A DNA stretch of 64,000 bases from contig NZ_RHHS01000040.1 of assembly GCF_003710935.1 (NCBI RefSeq), forward strand, positions 1 through 64,000. The letters run 5' to 3'. Origin of the DNA: Brevibacillus gelatini. GTDB taxonomy: Bacteria > Bacillota > Bacilli > Brevibacillales > Brevibacillaceae. How positions within the stretch are numbered: the first letter of the stretch is position 1; each line of letters opens with the position of its first letter. Below are positions 43,902 to 54,854 of this stretch, piece by piece. The notes under the pieces are model-generated. The model had not been told where the DNA came from and searched no databases. It saw only the letters and a list, made by a program, of their open reading frames with translations. The position numbers and the translations under genes were made by a program.

Positions 43902-46574
43902 ATGTCAACTCAGCCAACAACCGACATCGACCAATTGCTGCCGAAGAACTACGATCCGAAGGCAGCCGAGAGCAAATGGTATCCGTACTGGATCGAAAAG
44001 CAGTTTTTCAAGGCGGAACGCGACCCGGAGAAGCGTCCGTTCACGATCGTCATCCCGCCTCCGAACGTGACAGGCAAGCTGCACCTCGGCCACGCGCTCG
44101 ATACCACACTGCAGGACATCATCACCCGCGCAAAGCGGATGCAAGGCTACAGCACGCTGTTTTTGCCTGGGATGGACCACGCCGGGATCGCTACGCAAGC
44201 CCGCGTAGAAGCGACGCTGCGCGAAGAGGGCATCTCCCGTCATGACCTTGGCCGTGAGAAGTTCATCGAAAAAGTATGGGAATGGAAGCACATTTACGCT
44301 GCGCACATCCGCGAGCAGTGGGAAAAGCTCGGTCTTGCGCTGGACTACTCCCGCGAGCGTTTTACGATGGATGAGGGCTTGTCCAAAGCCGTGCGCGAAG
44401 TGTTCGTCCGTCTGTACGAAAAAGGCTTGATTTACCGCGGCAATCGCATCATCAACTGGGACCCGGTTGCCCGTACCGCCCTGTCTGATATTGAAGTCAT
44501 TTACAAGGAAGTAAAAGGTGCGCTGCACCATATGCGCTATCCGCTCGCTGACGGCACAGGCTACATCGAAGTGGCGACGACCCGTCCGGAAACGATGCTG
44601 GGCGATACCGCTGTCGCTGTCCATCCGGAAGACGAGCGCTACAAGCACCTGATCGGAAAAACCGTCATTTTGCCGATTGTCGGCCGTGAAATCCCGATTG
44701 TCGCCGATACGTACGTCGATCCGGAGTTTGGCTCCGGCGCGGTAAAAATCACACCTGCACACGACCCGAACGACTTCGAGCTGGGACTGCGCCACCAACT
44801 GCCACAAATCGTCGTCATGGATGAAACGGGCACGATGAACGAGCAGGCCGGCATCTACAAAGGGCTGGACCGTTTTGCCTGCCGCAAGCAAATCATCAAA
44901 GACCTGACCGAACAAGGCGTCATGTTCAAGATCGAGGAGCACATCCACCAGGTAGGTCACAGCGAGCGCAGCGACGCCGTTGTCGAGCCGTATTTGTCCA
45001 CCCAGTGGTTCGTGAAAATGCAGCCATTGGCTGACCTCGCACTGGCCAACGCCAACAGCGAAGACAGCGTCAAATTCGTTCCGGAGCGTTTCAAAACCAA
45101 CTACCTGCGCTGGATCGAAAACATCCGCGACTGGTGCATTTCCCGCCAGCTTTGGTGGGGCCATCGCATTCCTGCCTGGTACTGCCAGGAGTGCGGCGAG
45201 ACGGTCGTATCGCGCGAAGATGTCACCGAATGTCCGAGCTGCCACAGCCACAAGCTGGAGCAGGACAGCGACGTGCTCGATACCTGGTTCTCCTCTGGCC
45301 TGTGGCCGTTTTCCACGCTCGGCTGGCCGGAAGAAACCGAGGACATGAAGTATTTCTATCCGACCAATGTACTTGTAACCGGATACGACATCATTTTCTT
45401 CTGGGTAGCGCGCATGATGTTCTCCGGTCTTGAGTTCACCGGAAAAAGCCCGTTTGAATCCGTGCTGATTCACGGTATTATCCGCGACTCCGAAGGCCGG
45501 AAAATGTCCAAGTCGCTCGGAAACGGTGTCGATCCGATGGAAGTGATCGAAAAATACGGTGCCGATGCCCTGCGCTTCACGCTGGCAACAGGCAACTCGC
45601 CGGGGAACGACCAACGTTTTTACTGGGAAAAGGTGGAGGCAAACCGCAACTTCGCCAACAAGATTTGGAACGCCTCCCGCTTTGCACTGATGAACCTGAG
45701 CGGATTTACGTACGACGACATTGATCTTAGCGGTGAGCTGTCGACGCCAGACAAGTGGATTCTCTCCCGTCTGCAAGCGACGATCGCAGACGTGACGCGC
45801 CTGACCGACGCCTTTGAGTTTGGCGAAGCGGGCCGCGTGCTGTACAACTTCATCTGGGATGACCTGTGCGACTGGTACATCGAGATGGCGAAGCTGCCGC
45901 TCTACGGCAGTGACGAAGCAGCGAAAAAGACGACGCAATCCGTGCTCGTGACTGTACTCGACCAAACGCTCAAGCTGCTCCATCCGTTCATGCCGTTCAT
46001 CACCGAGGAAATTTGGCAGGCGCTGCCGCACCAAGGCGAGAGCATTACGGTAGCCCCTTGGCCAACGGTTAACGAGCAATGGATTTTCACCGAGGCAGAG
46101 AGCGAGATGACCATGCTGATGGACATTATCCGCAGCGTGCGCAACATCCGCGCGGAAGTAAACGTGCCGATGTCCAAAAAAATCGAGCTGCTGATTAAGC
46201 CAAGCGATGCCACCTCAGCCGAGCGTCTGGCGCGCGGCGAAGAGTACATCGCCCGTTTCTGCAATCCGGAGAAGCTTGCGATCAGCATGGAGCTGGCTAC
46301 CCCGGAAAAAGCGATGTCTGCCGTGGTGACAGGAGCGGAGCTGTTCTTGCCGCTGGCCGGCCTGATCGACATCGAGCAAGAGCTGAAGCGACTGGAAAAA
46401 GAACTGGCTACTTTGCACAGCGAAGTGGAGCGGATCGAGAAAAAGCTGAACAACCCAGGCTTTATGGCCAAGGCACCGGAAAAAGTCGTGGAAGAAGAAA
46501 AAGCGAAAATGGCGGACTACATGGAAAAACGGGATAAGGTCATCGCTCGACTGGCCGAACTGAAGGGTGAATGA
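43902..46574 (+). CDS. valS: Valyl-tRNA synthetase
   Basis: 890 residues, ATG 43902 behind AGAGGAGGA. A class I synthetase: HIGH-type [14 protein letters not shown] (about 50-63), editing domain with [15 protein letters not shown], the KMSKS loop in [16 protein letters not shown], an anticodon-binding domain with WYIEMAK, and a C-terminal coiled coil ([22 protein letters not shown]). It charges tRNA-Val and hydrolyses Thr-tRNA-Val. Controlled by the T-box just upstream; folC follows after 43 bases. Confidence 0.97.
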   Translation: MSTQPTTDIDQLLPKNYDPKAAESKWYPYWIEKQFFKAERDPEKRPFTIVIPPPNVTGKLHLGHALDTTLQDIITRAKRMQGYSTLFLPGMDHAGIATQARVEATLREEGISRHDLGREKFIEKVWEWKHIYAAHIREQWEKLGLALDYSRERFTMDEGLSKAVREVFVRLYEKGLIYRGNRIINWDPVARTALSDIEVIYKEVKGALHHMRYPLADGTGYIEVATTRPETMLGDTAVAVHPEDERYKHLIGKTVILPIVGREIPIVADTYVDPEFGSGAVKITPAHDPNDFELGLRHQLPQIVVMDETGTMNEQAGIYKGLDRFACRKQIIKDLTEQGVMFKIEEHIHQVGHSERSDAVVEPYLSTQWFVKMQPLADLALANANSEDSVKFVPERFKTNYLRWIENIRDWCISRQLWWGHRIPAWYCQECGETVVSREDVTECPSCHSHKLEQDSDVLDTWFSSGLWPFSTLGWPEETEDMKYFYPTNVLVTGYDIIFFWVARMMFSGLEFTGKSPFESVLIHGIIRDSEGRKMSKSLGNGVDPMEVIEKYGADALRFTLATGNSPGNDQRFYWEKVEANRNFANKIWNASRFALMNLSGFTYDDIDLSGELSTPDKWILSRLQATIADVTRLTDAFEFGEAGRVLYNFIWDDLCDWYIEMAKLPLYGSDEAAKKTTQSVLVTVLDQTLKLLHPFMPFITEEIWQALPHQGESITVAPWPTVNEQWIFTEAESEMTMLMDIIRSVRNIRAEVNVPMSKKIELLIKPSDATSAERLARGEEYIARFCNPEKLAISMELATPEKAMSAVVTGAELFLPLAGLIDIEQELKRLEKELATLHSEVERIEKKLNNPGFMAKAPEKVVEEEKAKMADYMEKRDKVIARLAELKGE

Positions 46575-46617
46575 TCCGTCGTGCAAACGCATAATTTTGA
46601 GAATGGAGCATTTTGGT

Positions 46618-47991
46618 ATGCATGCTGAAGGACAATTTGTTGAATACAAAGAAGCGCTCGACTGGCTGCATGGGCTGCTTCGCTTCGGTCAGCGGCCCGG
46701 GCTTGAGAGAATGCAATGGGTACTTGAGCAACTGGACCATCCGGAACGGAGAATCCCGTTCATCCATGTGGCAGGCACCAATGGAAAAGGGTCGACGTGC
46801 GCGTTCCTGACGCAAATGCTGATGGAGGCCGGCTACAGTGTCGGCACGTTCACCTCGCCTTATCTGGTCGATTTTCGCGAGCGCATTCGCTACAACGGGA
46901 GCATGATCGAGGAAGCCGATCTGCTCCAGCTGGTGAATGAAGTCAAGGTACTGATCGAGCGCTGCGAGCGCGAGACGGAATTTGGCTCTCCTACCGAGTT
47001 TGAAGTCATTACGCTGATCGCGATTCTCTATTTTTCGAGAGTGAAGAGACCGGCTGTCGTCGTCTGGGAGACAGGGCTGGGAGGGCGGCTGGACTCGACC
47101 AATGTCGTGCTGCCGCTCGTCTCCGTTATCACAAATGTTGGGATGGACCATACGCAGGTGTTGGGCAATACCCTGGAGGAGATTGCCCGCGAAAAAGCTG
47201 GCATCATCAAGCCGGGCGTACCTGTCGTCACGGGCGAGACCCGGCCGGAAATACTTGCGGTGCTCAAGGAGCGGGCTCTTCAGACGAAAAGCACCGTCTA
47301 CAGCTTGCAGGAGCACTTCTTTGTCGAACAGGCAGAAGAAGAACTGGGACAGCAGTGGATTCGCTACAACAGTATCCATCGGCGCCATGAAGCTGCCTAT
47401 CGCCTGACCATGAACGGCATTCATCAAGCGACAAATGCAGCGGTCGCGTTGATGACCATTGATGTCTTGCGCAACTATTTCTCTTTCTTGCTGGAGGAAG
47501 AAGAAATTTCCCGTGGTTTGCAACAAACACGCTGGCCTGGTCGTCTGGAAGTCGTATCGCCAAGACCGCTTGTGATCTTGGACGGGGCACACAACCAGGA
47601 GGGAATGGAAGCACTCGCCAATAGCCTGGAGCGGCTTTTGCCAAACGATGCAGGGCTGCACCTGCTGTTCTCCGGCTTGGCTGATAAGCCGCTTTCCGAG
47701 ATGGCAAAGGCGCTTTCGCCCGTGAAGGCGAAAATCAAGTCACTGAACGTGACGGAATTTGACTTTCCGCGTGCAGCAGCGGCAAGCACGCTGCGCGATG
47801 CGTTTTTGCAAGGCGGATGGGCGGAGGAAAAGCTTGAAGCCGTCCCGGACTGGCGGGCGTTCCTCCTTTCCTGGATGCGGGAGAAGCAATCGGCGAAAGC
47901 GGATGACTGGTTGGTCGTCTGCGGTTCGCTCTACTTCATCGCCCAAGTACGCGCATTCTTTCCCACTACAGTAGAAGAGGCAGGTGAATAG
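46618..47991 (+). CDS. folC: Folylpolyglutamate / dihydrofolate synthase
   Basis: 457 residues using ATG 46618 (GGAG nine bases ahead); ATG 46603 is an alternative. It adds glutamates to folates. P-loop [15 protein letters not shown] near residues 47-61, [17 protein letters not shown], the Mg-binding [14 protein letters not shown] region, [15 protein letters not shown], and [15 protein letters not shown] of the C-terminal ligase domain. It follows valS as in Bacillus. Confidence 0.94.
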   Translation: MHAEGQFVEYKEALDWLHGLLRFGQRPGLERMQWVLEQLDHPERRIPFIHVAGTNGKGSTCAFLTQMLMEAGYSVGTFTSPYLVDFRERIRYNGSMIEEADLLQLVNEVKVLIERCERETEFGSPTEFEVITLIAILYFSRVKRPAVVVWETGLGGRLDSTNVVLPLVSVITNVGMDHTQVLGNTLEEIAREKAGIIKPGVPVVTGETRPEILAVLKERALQTKSTVYSLQEHFFVEQAEEELGQQWIRYNSIHRRHEAAYRLTMNGIHQATNAAVALMTIDVLRNYFSFLLEEEEISRGLQQTRWPGRLEVVSPRPLVILDGAHNQEGMEALANSLERLLPNDAGLHLLFSGLADKPLSEMAKALSPVKAKIKSLNVTEFDFPRAAAASTLRDAFLQGGWAEEKLEAVPDWRAFLLSWMREKQSAKADDWLVVCGSLYFIAQVRAFFPTTVEEAGE

Positions 47992-47992
47992 G

Positions 47993-49375
47993 GTGGATCA
48001 GGCTAGGCACGTCCACTTTGTGGGCATCGGCGGATATGGCATGAGTGCCATTGCCCGCGTCTTGATCGACCTTGGATACAAGGTAACTGGCTCCGATGTC
48101 GCCATGAACGAATTGGCGAAGAAGCTGGAAGCGAGAGGGGCGGTCGTTCATATCGGCCATCATGCTGCCCACGTGGAGGGAGCAGACATCATTGTTTACT
48201 CGACCAGCATCCCCAAGGACAATCCGGAGGTAGTCGCAGCGGAAGCGAAGGGCATCCCGGTCATGCACCGCTCCCAAATGCTCGCCCGCATCTTGAACGA
48301 ACGAACAGGTGTAGCCGTAGCGGGAGCGCACGGCAAGACGACCACGACCTCCATGATTTCCCATGTAATGGAAGAGTGCGGAGTTGACCCGACCTTCATC
48401 ATCGGCGGAGAACTGATGAATGCGGGCACAAACGCCAAGGCGGGGACAAGTGATTTTGTCATTGCCGAAGCGGACGAGAGCGATGGTTCTTTTTTGGAAT
48501 ACAGACCGATGTACGAGATTGTTACCAGCATCGAGCCGGACCACCTGGAGCATTTCGATGGCGACTTCAACAATTTGAAGCAGGCGTACGTCAAGTTTTT
48601 GAGCCATCTGAAGCCGGGCGGCAAAGCGATCTTGTGCATCGATGATCCGCACGTTCGCGAAGTGATGCCGTCTGTCGCCGGCACGGTAGTCACCTATGCG
48701 ATCGATCCGGATTTTGTGTCGCAGGCCGAGTTTCGCGCGGTGTCGATCGAGTGCGGGGATCGCCGCAGCACATGCCAGGTGTATCATCAGGAAAAGCTGC
48801 TCGGGACACTCTCGCTCACTGTGCCGGGCAAGCACAATATCGCGAACGCGCTGGCAGCGATCATCGTCTGCCTGAACGCCGGACTTTCGTTTGAACAGAT
48901 TGCCAATGCCCTGACCTCGTTTCGGGGCGCAAAGCGCAGATTCCAGATCATTGGAGAGGCGCGCGACATTCTCGTGGTGGACGATTACGCACACCACCCG
49001 ACAGAGATCATTGCGACGTTGAACGGAGCCAAGGCGTCCGGCCGACGGGTTATCGCCGTTTTCCAGCCGCAGCGCTACACGCGCACGTATTTCCTGATGG
49101 ATGAGTTCAGCCGCGCTTTTTCGCAGGCGGATGAAGTCATCATTACGGATATTTACTCTCCGGCTGGGGAAGCGAAAATCGAAGGTGTAAGCTCCGAGGT
49201 GCTGGTCCAAAAAATCCGCACCAACAGCCACCCGCGTGCAAAGTACATTCCGACCAAGGAGCAAGTGCAGGAACAGTTGGTCAAGGAATTGAAAGCTGGC
49301 GACCTGGTGCTGACCATGGGCGCGGGAGACATCTGGAAGTCCGCTTACTGGCTGGCAGAAAATCTGGAAAAATAA
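47993..49375 (+). CDS. murC: UDP-N-acetylmuramate-L-alanine ligase
   Basis: 460 residues; GTG 47993 follows AGGTGAATAG, one base after the folC stop (GTG 47984 is an alternative). Mur-ligase order: [17 protein letters not shown], the ATP loop [50 protein letters not shown], and the MurC-specific [15 protein letters not shown]. It attaches L-Ala to UDP-MurNAc. In Bacillus subtilis murC sits elsewhere, so this position is lineage-specific. Confidence 0.94.
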   Translation: MDQARHVHFVGIGGYGMSAIARVLIDLGYKVTGSDVAMNELAKKLEARGAVVHIGHHAAHVEGADIIVYSTSIPKDNPEVVAAEAKGIPVMHRSQMLARILNERTGVAVAGAHGKTTTTSMISHVMEECGVDPTFIIGGELMNAGTNAKAGTSDFVIAEADESDGSFLEYRPMYEIVTSIEPDHLEHFDGDFNNLKQAYVKFLSHLKPGGKAILCIDDPHVREVMPSVAGTVVTYAIDPDFVSQAEFRAVSIECGDRRSTCQVYHQEKLLGTLSLTVPGKHNIANALAAIIVCLNAGLSFEQIANALTSFRGAKRRFQIIGEARDILVVDDYAHHPTEIIATLNGAKASGRRVIAVFQPQRYTRTYFLMDEFSRAFSQADEVIITDIYSPAGEAKIEGVSSEVLVQKIRTNSHPRAKYIPTKEQVQEQLVKELKAGDLVLTMGAGDIWKSAYWLAENLEK

Positions 49376-49403
49376 AAGCAGCACATATCGTTGCAAGCGA
49401 AGG

Positions 49404-49436
49404 AGACTTGGTTCTGAACGGAGCCAAGTCTTTTTT
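49404..49436 (+). terminator. Terminator after murC
   Basis: AGACTTGG (49404-49411) pairs with CCAAGTCT (49424-49431), followed by TTTTT. Confidence 0.82.
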
Positions 49437-49455
49437 CGTGCGTCGAAACAGAAAA

Positions 49456-49474
49456 ATTAGTACCAGGTATTAAT
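49456..49474 (+). promoter_or_regulatory. FapR operator of fabH
   Basis: ATTAGTACC-A-GGTATTAAT is an almost perfect palindrome matching the FapR box core TTAGTACC..GGTACTAA of Firmicutes. It lies just upstream of a -10 TATAAT (49484-49489), so bound FapR would cover the -35 region and malonyl-CoA would relieve it. Confidence 0.85.
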
Positions 49475-49521
49475 ATCTGATGTTATAATGAAGTCACAAA
49501 CAAGCAGAGGTGATGATTGCA

Positions 49522-50514
49522 ATGATGAGCGCAAATGCTTTTCCATCCCGCATAACCGCGATTGGTACTTGCGTGCCGAGCCGCGTGCTTCGCAATGCCG
49601 ATCTGGAAAAGATGGTGGAGACTTCAGACGAATGGATTTTGCAGCGAACAGGTATTCACGAGCGGCGAATTGCTGCGGAAGATGAGTTTACAAGTGACTT
49701 GGCGATTGCAGCTGTGAAAAACATGGCCGACACTTATCAGAAAGAGCTGGCAGACGTCGATTTGATTCTTGTGGCGACGAGCACCCCGGATTTTGCTTTT
49801 CCCAGTGTGGCGAGCCAAATCCAGGCTCATTTTGGGATTTTGCAGGCAGGGGCCATGGACCTTTCCGCCACATGCGCCGGCTTTACTTACGCACTGCACA
49901 CAGCGAATGCGATGATCGCCTCCGGGCTGCATCGCAAAGTATTGGTGGTGGCTGCCGAAACTCTTTCCAAAGTGACCGACTACACCGACCGGACGACTTG
50001 CATCCTGTTCGGAGACGGAGCGGGCGCGGTACTGGTGGAAGCCGCTCCGGGCGCGCCTTGTTTTCACTCCGCCTATTTGGGTTCGAAAGGGGACGGCGGC
50101 ATTCATGTATATCGCTCCGGGCTGTCGACGAGCATGAACGGCAGAGAGCTTGCGGGTAACGGCTGCATCGTCCAAAATGGCCGGGAAGTGTACAAGTGGG
50201 CAGTCACGACGGTGCCAAAAGGAATGCAGGAGGTCGCAAGCCGCGCGGGCATGACGCTGGAAGAAATCGACTGGTTCATCCCGCACAGCGCCAATTTGCG
50301 CATGATCGAATCGATTTGTGAGCGGAGCGGCTTTCCGATGGAAAAGACCTTGTACAGCCTGGCCTACTACGGCAATACATCGGCGGCTACCATCCCGCTT
50401 GCGCTCGGAATGGGCATCGACGAAGGAAAGGTAAAAGCGGGAGACAAGATTCTCATGTACGGCTTTGGCGGAGGGCTCGTCCACGCCGGACTGCTTTTGA
50501 CCTGGCAACCGTAA
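49522..50514 (+). CDS. fabH: 3-oxoacyl-ACP synthase III
   Basis: 330 residues from ATG 49522, nine bases after GAGGTG. It starts fatty-acid synthesis by joining acyl-CoA to malonyl-ACP. The triad is C118 (LSATCAGFTYAL), His in WFIPHSANLRMIE and Asn in YYGNTSAATIPLA; FGDGAGAVLVEA is also typical. It stands apart from any other fab gene and has its own FapR-type operator. Which acyl-CoA it prefers cannot be told. Confidence 0.94.
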   Translation: MMSANAFPSRITAIGTCVPSRVLRNADLEKMVETSDEWILQRTGIHERRIAAEDEFTSDLAIAAVKNMADTYQKELADVDLILVATSTPDFAFPSVASQIQAHFGILQAGAMDLSATCAGFTYALHTANAMIASGLHRKVLVVAAETLSKVTDYTDRTTCILFGDGAGAVLVEAAPGAPCFHSAYLGSKGDGGIHVYRSGLSTSMNGRELAGNGCIVQNGREVYKWAVTTVPKGMQEVASRAGMTLEEIDWFIPHSANLRMIESICERSGFPMEKTLYSLAYYGNTSAATIPLALGMGIDEGKVKAGDKILMYGFGGGLVHAGLLLTWQP

Positions 50515-50545
50515 GCTTTTGCGAAAAAGTTCCCCGACATGCTGC

Positions 50546-50574
50546 TTTGCTAGACGATTTGCTAGATTTGTAGA
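50546..50574 (+). repeat. Short direct repeats upstream of spoIIB
   Basis: TTTGCTAGA occurs at 50546-50554 and 50558-50566, followed by the related TTTGTAGA at 50567-50574. They could be a regulator site; no match to a known box was made. Confidence 0.35.
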
Positions 50575-50644
50575 TCGCAGTCATAACCCGTCCCGGCAAG
50601 ACGTAAGCTAGTACAAATAGCCTGCAAGCTGGGAGGGCATGAGC

Positions 50645-51937
50645 GTGAACGGAGAAAAGAAAAATCAGGTAACAGTCAGGATGAACGGCAGGTATTGGGA
50701 CGAAAAGCGCGAGACAGTCAGGCAGGAGGCGAGTGCGAAACGAACCCCGAAAGACGATGCGCCGCGGGTGCATATTCAAGGGCCGTCGACCCCTTTTCAC
50801 GGCGCACTTCCGCCGACGAAGGAAAATGACGCCTGGGCACGGATGATGCAACTGAGAAACGCCGCACGGACGGAGCCAAGCAGAGAGGCGGGACTTCTTC
50901 CGGGTGATGTGCCGGAAAACGAAGAGTCGATCCGGCAGGAGGATTTTTTAGGAGGCTACAGCACCCCCGCTAAAGGTTCAGCAAAGCACTTCCTCGCTTT
51001 CTGGCCGAAAACTCCCATCTGGCGCACAGCGCTGACGACAGGAGGGGCGGTAGCCATCGGGCTGTTGTTCGGCTTTTTGGTGCTGTCCGTATTCACGCAG
51101 AAAGAATTTTCGCAATCCTACGGATCCGTTTTGAGCGATACCGTGCAGACGCTGACGGCACAAGAGGCCAAAAACGGGCAGACAGGCGGGCAGGAAACGG
51201 TTGCTGGCAAAGGTACGTCCGCGACAGGAGCTGGCGCAGAGGCAGCAGCCGGAAACGCTTTTTCTGGCGAGCAGCATAATGTGTCCCTGCAAGTTCCGCA
51301 GATCAGCATGTTCGTCGCCCAGACAGGCGTGTTTCAGCCGGACGCTTCTCCGGAGTCGGCCGCGGAGCCGCTTGCAAAAGCCGGTATCCCGCACCTTTTT
51401 TACAAGGATGGCGGCAAGCAGTACATGTTCGCAGCCGCAGCTCCTACGAGAGACGCCGTATTGGGCTTTGCCGCCAGCCTGAAAAACAAGGGGATGGATG
51501 TGTACGTCAAGGAGTTTGCATTCCCGGCCTTCCAGGGAGCGGTTCCGGTGAGCAAACCAGCTGCCGCCACAGAGGGCCCGAACGTGCAGGAGTTTTTTGA
51601 CAATGGCGTGAAGCTGGCTCGGGCGCTCTCTGCCCAATCCGGACTGATTATTACATCGGGACAGCTTTCGTCTTCTATGCAGGAGACGGCCGATTTGAAG
51701 GAATGGCATCGCCAATTGCTGGAGGAAAGCCGACTGATACAGGTGCAGGAAGCATGGAAGCCGCTGTTTGAAGGAATGGTCAACGGGATCAATCAGGCGA
51801 TGGCAGCCCGCGATAAAATGGCGGAAGCGAGCGCGGGCAAAAAAGGGGACAGCGCCGAATCTTACGCGTGGCAAGTCCAGGCAGGCGTTCTTCGCTATTT
51901 GGAGAACTACGCAAGCTGGGTGCAGATGGCGCGCTGA
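50645..51937 (+). CDS. spoIIB: Stage II sporulation protein B (SPOR domain)
   Basis: 430 residues if GTG 50645 is used (GGAGG eight bases ahead); ATG 50639 is too near the site. A disordered cytosolic N-terminus of about 120 residues is followed by one membrane helix (TTGGAVAIGLLFGFLVLSVF), an Ala/Gly-rich linker, and a SPOR-like domain (SMFVAQTGVFQPDASPESAA..GIPHLFYKDGGKQYMFAA). A helical C-terminus ends it. SpoIIB localises to the polar septum and helps septal thinning. Position before maf-radC-mreB matches Bacillus. Confidence 0.85.
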   Translation: MNGEKKNQVTVRMNGRYWDEKRETVRQEASAKRTPKDDAPRVHIQGPSTPFHGALPPTKENDAWARMMQLRNAARTEPSREAGLLPGDVPENEESIRQEDFLGGYSTPAKGSAKHFLAFWPKTPIWRTALTTGGAVAIGLLFGFLVLSVFTQKEFSQSYGSVLSDTVQTLTAQEAKNGQTGGQETVAGKGTSATGAGAEAAAGNAFSGEQHNVSLQVPQISMFVAQTGVFQPDASPESAAEPLAKAGIPHLFYKDGGKQYMFAAAAPTRDAVLGFAASLKNKGMDVYVKEFAFPAFQGAVPVSKPAAATEGPNVQEFFDNGVKLARALSAQSGLIITSGQLSSSMQETADLKEWHRQLLEESRLIQVQEAWKPLFEGMVNGINQAMAARDKMAEASAGKKGDSAESYAWQVQAGVLRYLENYASWVQMAR

Positions 51938-51958
51938 AACGAATAGGCAGGCAATGAG

Positions 51959-51999
51959 AAGGCTTTGTGCAAGTTTTCTTGCAGGAGGGCCTTTTCTTT
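51959..51999 (+). terminator. Terminator after spoIIB
   Basis: AAGGC (51959-51963)/GCCTT (51989-51993) closes an inner stem TGCAAG (51968-51973)/CTTGCA (51978-51983), then TTCTTTTT. Confidence 0.65.
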
Positions 52000-52110
52000 T
52001 TATACAGTAACTACCAAGAGTAATCAGGGATTGTTTCACCCCCTTCCATTTGCTAAACTTATGGTTGGCAAAAAGAGAATCCCTTCTTAAAAGGGAGTTG
52101 GGAACAAGTA

Positions 52111-52350
52111 ATGGGGAAAGAAACGCTTACACTCGTGTTTCTATTGGTGAGTGGGCTTTTGTTCGGAAGCATCGTCGGGGAAATTCTCGGTCCCTGGGTG
52201 CCTTTTTTGACCAAGAGCAAAATCATTACATGGTCACCTGCGGCGGATTTAGAAATTTTGAAGTACGACCTTACCTTTCAGGTAAAACTAAATCTGGCCA
52301 GTATCGGGGGGCTTGCCCTCGCGTTTTGGATACATCGACGGATAAAGTAG
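52111..52350 (+). CDS. DUF4321 membrane protein
   Basis: 79 residues, ATG 52111 behind AAGGGAGTTGGG. An N-terminal hydrophobic helix (TLVFLLVSGLLFGSIVGEIL) with GPWVPFL, a short outer loop, and a second helix (LNLASIGGLALAFWI) before a basic end. This is the pattern of DUF4321 (PF14209) proteins, which in spore formers often lie directly before maf. Function unknown; eight bases separate it from maf. Confidence 0.8.
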   Translation: MGKETLTLVFLLVSGLLFGSIVGEILGPWVPFLTKSKIITWSPAADLEILKYDLTFQVKLNLASIGGLALAFWIHRRIK

Positions 52351-52358
52351 GTTGAAAA

Positions 52359-52949
52359 ATGACGACAGAAAAACATGACACGCTCATTCTCGCTTCCTCA
52401 TCGCCTCGCCGGAGAGAACTGCTGCAGGCGCTGGGCATTCCGTTTACCGTCATGACCAGCGATGTGGACGAGATGACTGCTCCTGAGTTATCTGCCAGGC
52501 AAGTGGTAGAGGAGCTGTCCCTGCGCAAGGCAAGGGCAGTGGCAGCTCGTCTGACAGAAGGCATCGTGCTCGGTTCCGATACGATTGTCGTGCTCGATGG
52601 ACAAATATTGGGCAAGCCGATCGACGAAGCGGACGCGTTTCGCATGCTGTCCATGCTCCAGGGGCGAGAGCATACTGTATACAGCGGCGTGGCCCTGGTT
52701 GATGCAGCGACCGGGCGCTCAGAGGTGGCACACAGTCATACCGCTGTGAAAATTCGCCCGTTGAGCGAAGCGGAAATCAAGTCTTACATTGCAACGAAAG
52801 AGCCGATGGACAAAGCGGGCTCTTATGCGATTCAAGGGATTGGAGCGACGATTGTGGAGGGGATCACCGGGGATTACTTTACGGTTGTCGGGCTTCCGCT
52901 GTGCTTGACCTCCAAGCTCCTTGCGCGCTTCGGGATGCCGATTTTGTAG
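52359..52949 (+). CDS. maf: Maf-family nucleoside triphosphate pyrophosphatase
   Basis: 196 residues, ATG 52359. Motifs: LILASSSPRRRELLQALG (9-26) with the substrate-binding Ser-Arg-Arg, VLGSDTIVVLDGQILGKP with the catalytic Asp, and DKAGSYAIQGIGATIVEGITGDYFTVVGLPL. It hydrolyses dTTP/UTP or modified nucleotides; in Bacillus its overproduction blocks septation. Order spoIIB-(DUF4321)-maf-radC as in relatives. Confidence 0.94.
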   Translation: MTTEKHDTLILASSSPRRRELLQALGIPFTVMTSDVDEMTAPELSARQVVEELSLRKARAVAARLTEGIVLGSDTIVVLDGQILGKPIDEADAFRMLSMLQGREHTVYSGVALVDAATGRSEVAHSHTAVKIRPLSEAEIKSYIATKEPMDKAGSYAIQGIGATIVEGITGDYFTVVGLPLCLTSKLLARFGMPIL

Positions 52950-53049
52950 GAAAAGCTGTGTTTGTGTGCTAGTGACAACGGCCAACCGCTTCATGACCTT
53001 CTTCATGTCAGCCGTTAACGATAATGAGATAGGTGGGAGGCGGCGAAAA

Positions 53050-53748
53050 ATGGCAGTAAATACCTGTAACAAAACAGACGGCAAAAACGTCCCTTACTAT
53101 GACCGTCCACGTGAACGACTGCTTCGCGAAGGAGCGGTCCATCTGTCTGATACAGAGCTTCTTGCCATTTTACTGAGGACAGGCAGTGAGCAGGAGTCAG
53201 TCTATCAGTTGGCTCAGCGCTTGTTAGCCAGATTTGGCGACCTGCGTGGATTGGCCCAAGCCTCTCATGCTGAGCTGACGGAACTGAAAGGGATCGGCCC
53301 GGCAAAAGCAGTGGAACTGCACGCTGCCTTTGAACTCGGGCGCAGAATGGTTGGCATCCCGCGGAAAAAACGCGCTTCCATCCGACTGCCCCGCGATGTG
53401 GCTGACCTGATGGCCCCTGAGCTTGCTCATCTGACACAGGAGCATTTCGTCTGCCTCTTTCTGAATACCAAGAACCACGTGATTGGCAAGCAGACTATTT
53501 TTGTAGGCAGTCTGGACGCTTCCATCGTGCACCCTAGAGAAGTCTTCAAAGAAGCGATCCGTCGTAGCAGCGCATCGGTAATTTGCCTACATAACCATCC
53601 AAGTGGTGATCCGACACCTAGCAGGGAAGACATCGCGATCACGCATACGCTGCGTGAGGCGGGAGAACTGGTAGGGATTTCACTGTTGGATCATGTGATT
53701 ATCGGAGATGGCAGGTACGTGAGCTTGAAAGAGCAAGGGTACTTGTAG
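53050..53748 (+). CDS. radC: RadC (JAB/JAMM domain) protein
   Basis: 232 residues; ATG 53050 behind GTGGGAGG, the in-frame upstream codons being leader. An N-terminal helix-hairpin-helix region has LTELKGIGPAKAVEL (about 77-91). A C-terminal MPN/JAMM metal site is EHFVCLFLNTKNH..FKEAIRRSSASVICLHNHPSGDPTPSREDI, of which the HNHPSGDP..D core is diagnostic. Once named for DNA repair, its true function is unknown. Confidence 0.93.
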   Translation: MAVNTCNKTDGKNVPYYDRPRERLLREGAVHLSDTELLAILLRTGSEQESVYQLAQRLLARFGDLRGLAQASHAELTELKGIGPAKAVELHAAFELGRRMVGIPRKKRASIRLPRDVADLMAPELAHLTQEHFVCLFLNTKNHVIGKQTIFVGSLDASIVHPREVFKEAIRRSSASVICLHNHPSGDPTPSREDIAITHTLREAGELVGISLLDHVIIGDGRYVSLKEQGYL

Positions 53749-53796
53749 GACGTAAAATCGCTTGTCATTTGTATATTATTGGAAGGAGTTTTTTTT

Positions 53797-54840
53797 ATGT
53801 TTGGTGGATTTACACGTGACTTGGGGATTGACCTCGGCACTGCCAATACACTTGTTTTTGTAAAAGGAAAAGGAATTGTCGTGCGCGAACCTTCTGTAGT
53901 GGCGATTCGTACCAACAACAATTCCATTGAAGCCGTGGGGAATGCGGCAAAAAGCATGATCGGCCGCACACCTGGCAACATCGTAGCCGTACGTCCGATG
54001 AAGGACGGGGTTATCGCGGATTTTGACACAACGGCAACCATGATGCGCTATTTCATCAATCAGGCCCAGAAAAACCAGGGGCTGTTCAGCCGTCGCCCAA
54101 ACGTGATGGTTTGTGTGCCATCGGGAATTACCGCTGTAGAAAAGCGCGCCGTTGAAGACGCGACAAAGCAGGCTGGCGCACGCGAGGCTTACACGATTGA
54201 GGAGCCGTTTGCGGCAGCGATCGGAGCAGACTTGCCTGTGTGGGAGCCAACCGGAAGCATGGTGGTCGACATCGGCGGCGGTACGACAGAAGTCGCGATC
54301 ATTTCCCTGGGCGGGATCGTTACCTCCCGTTCCATTCGTGTGGCCGGTGATGAGATGGATCAGGCGATTATCCAGTACATCAAGCGCCGCTACAATCTGA
54401 TGATCGGGGAACGCACAGCAGAAACATTAAAGCTGGAGATTGGTTCTGCCATCGCGCCAGACGAACCGGAAAACGTGGACATTCGCGGCCGCGACCTCGT
54501 GACTGGCCTGCCCAAGACACTCTCGGTCAGCAGCACGGAAATCGCAGAAGCTTTGGCTGAAACCGTTGCTGCGATCATTGAAGCTGTGAAAGTGACCTTG
54601 GAGAAGAGTCCGCCGGAGCTTGCGGCAGACATTATGGACCGCGGGATTGTACTGACTGGCGGGGGAGCGCTGCTGCGCAATCTTGACCGCCTGCTCAGCA
54701 AGGAAACAGGTATGCCCGTGCATGTTGCGGAAAATGCGCTGGATTGCGTAGCGATCGGGACAGGCCGCGCTTTGGAGAATATCCACCTGTTCAAATCGAA
54801 ACAAGGCATCACCTCTTCCCGACAAAAACGGGGTAAATAA
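53797..54840 (+). CDS. mreB: Rod-shape protein MreB (actin homologue)
   Basis: 347 residues, ATG 53797 eight bases after AAGGAG. Actin-fold signatures: [19 protein letters not shown] (phosphate-1), [19 protein letters not shown] (phosphate-2), and [21 protein letters not shown] (adenosine). It polymerises under the membrane and guides lateral wall synthesis with MreC, MreD, RodA and PBP2, all encoded downstream. Start of the mreBCD-PBP-min block. Confidence 0.97.
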   Translation: MFGGFTRDLGIDLGTANTLVFVKGKGIVVREPSVVAIRTNNNSIEAVGNAAKSMIGRTPGNIVAVRPMKDGVIADFDTTATMMRYFINQAQKNQGLFSRRPNVMVCVPSGITAVEKRAVEDATKQAGAREAYTIEEPFAAAIGADLPVWEPTGSMVVDIGGGTTEVAIISLGGIVTSRSIRVAGDEMDQAIIQYIKRRYNLMIGERTAETLKLEIGSAIAPDEPENVDIRGRDLVTGLPKTLSVSSTEIAEALAETVAAIIEAVKVTLEKSPPELAADIMDRGIVLTGGGALLRNLDRLLSKETGMPVHVAENALDCVAIGTGRALENIHLFKSKQGITSSRQKRGK

Positions 54841-54854
54841 ACGGAGGGTAGGGC

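Noticed and set aside
43905-46079. 724-codon minus-strand frame opposite valS
   Set aside because: Mirror of an unambiguous synthetase with a T-box leader; no independent start signals.
52050-52355. 101-codon plus-strand frame overlapping the DUF4321 gene
   Set aside because: It reads the same bases in another frame and gives a non-hydrophobic, motif-free protein; the 79-residue frame has the ribosome site and family pattern.
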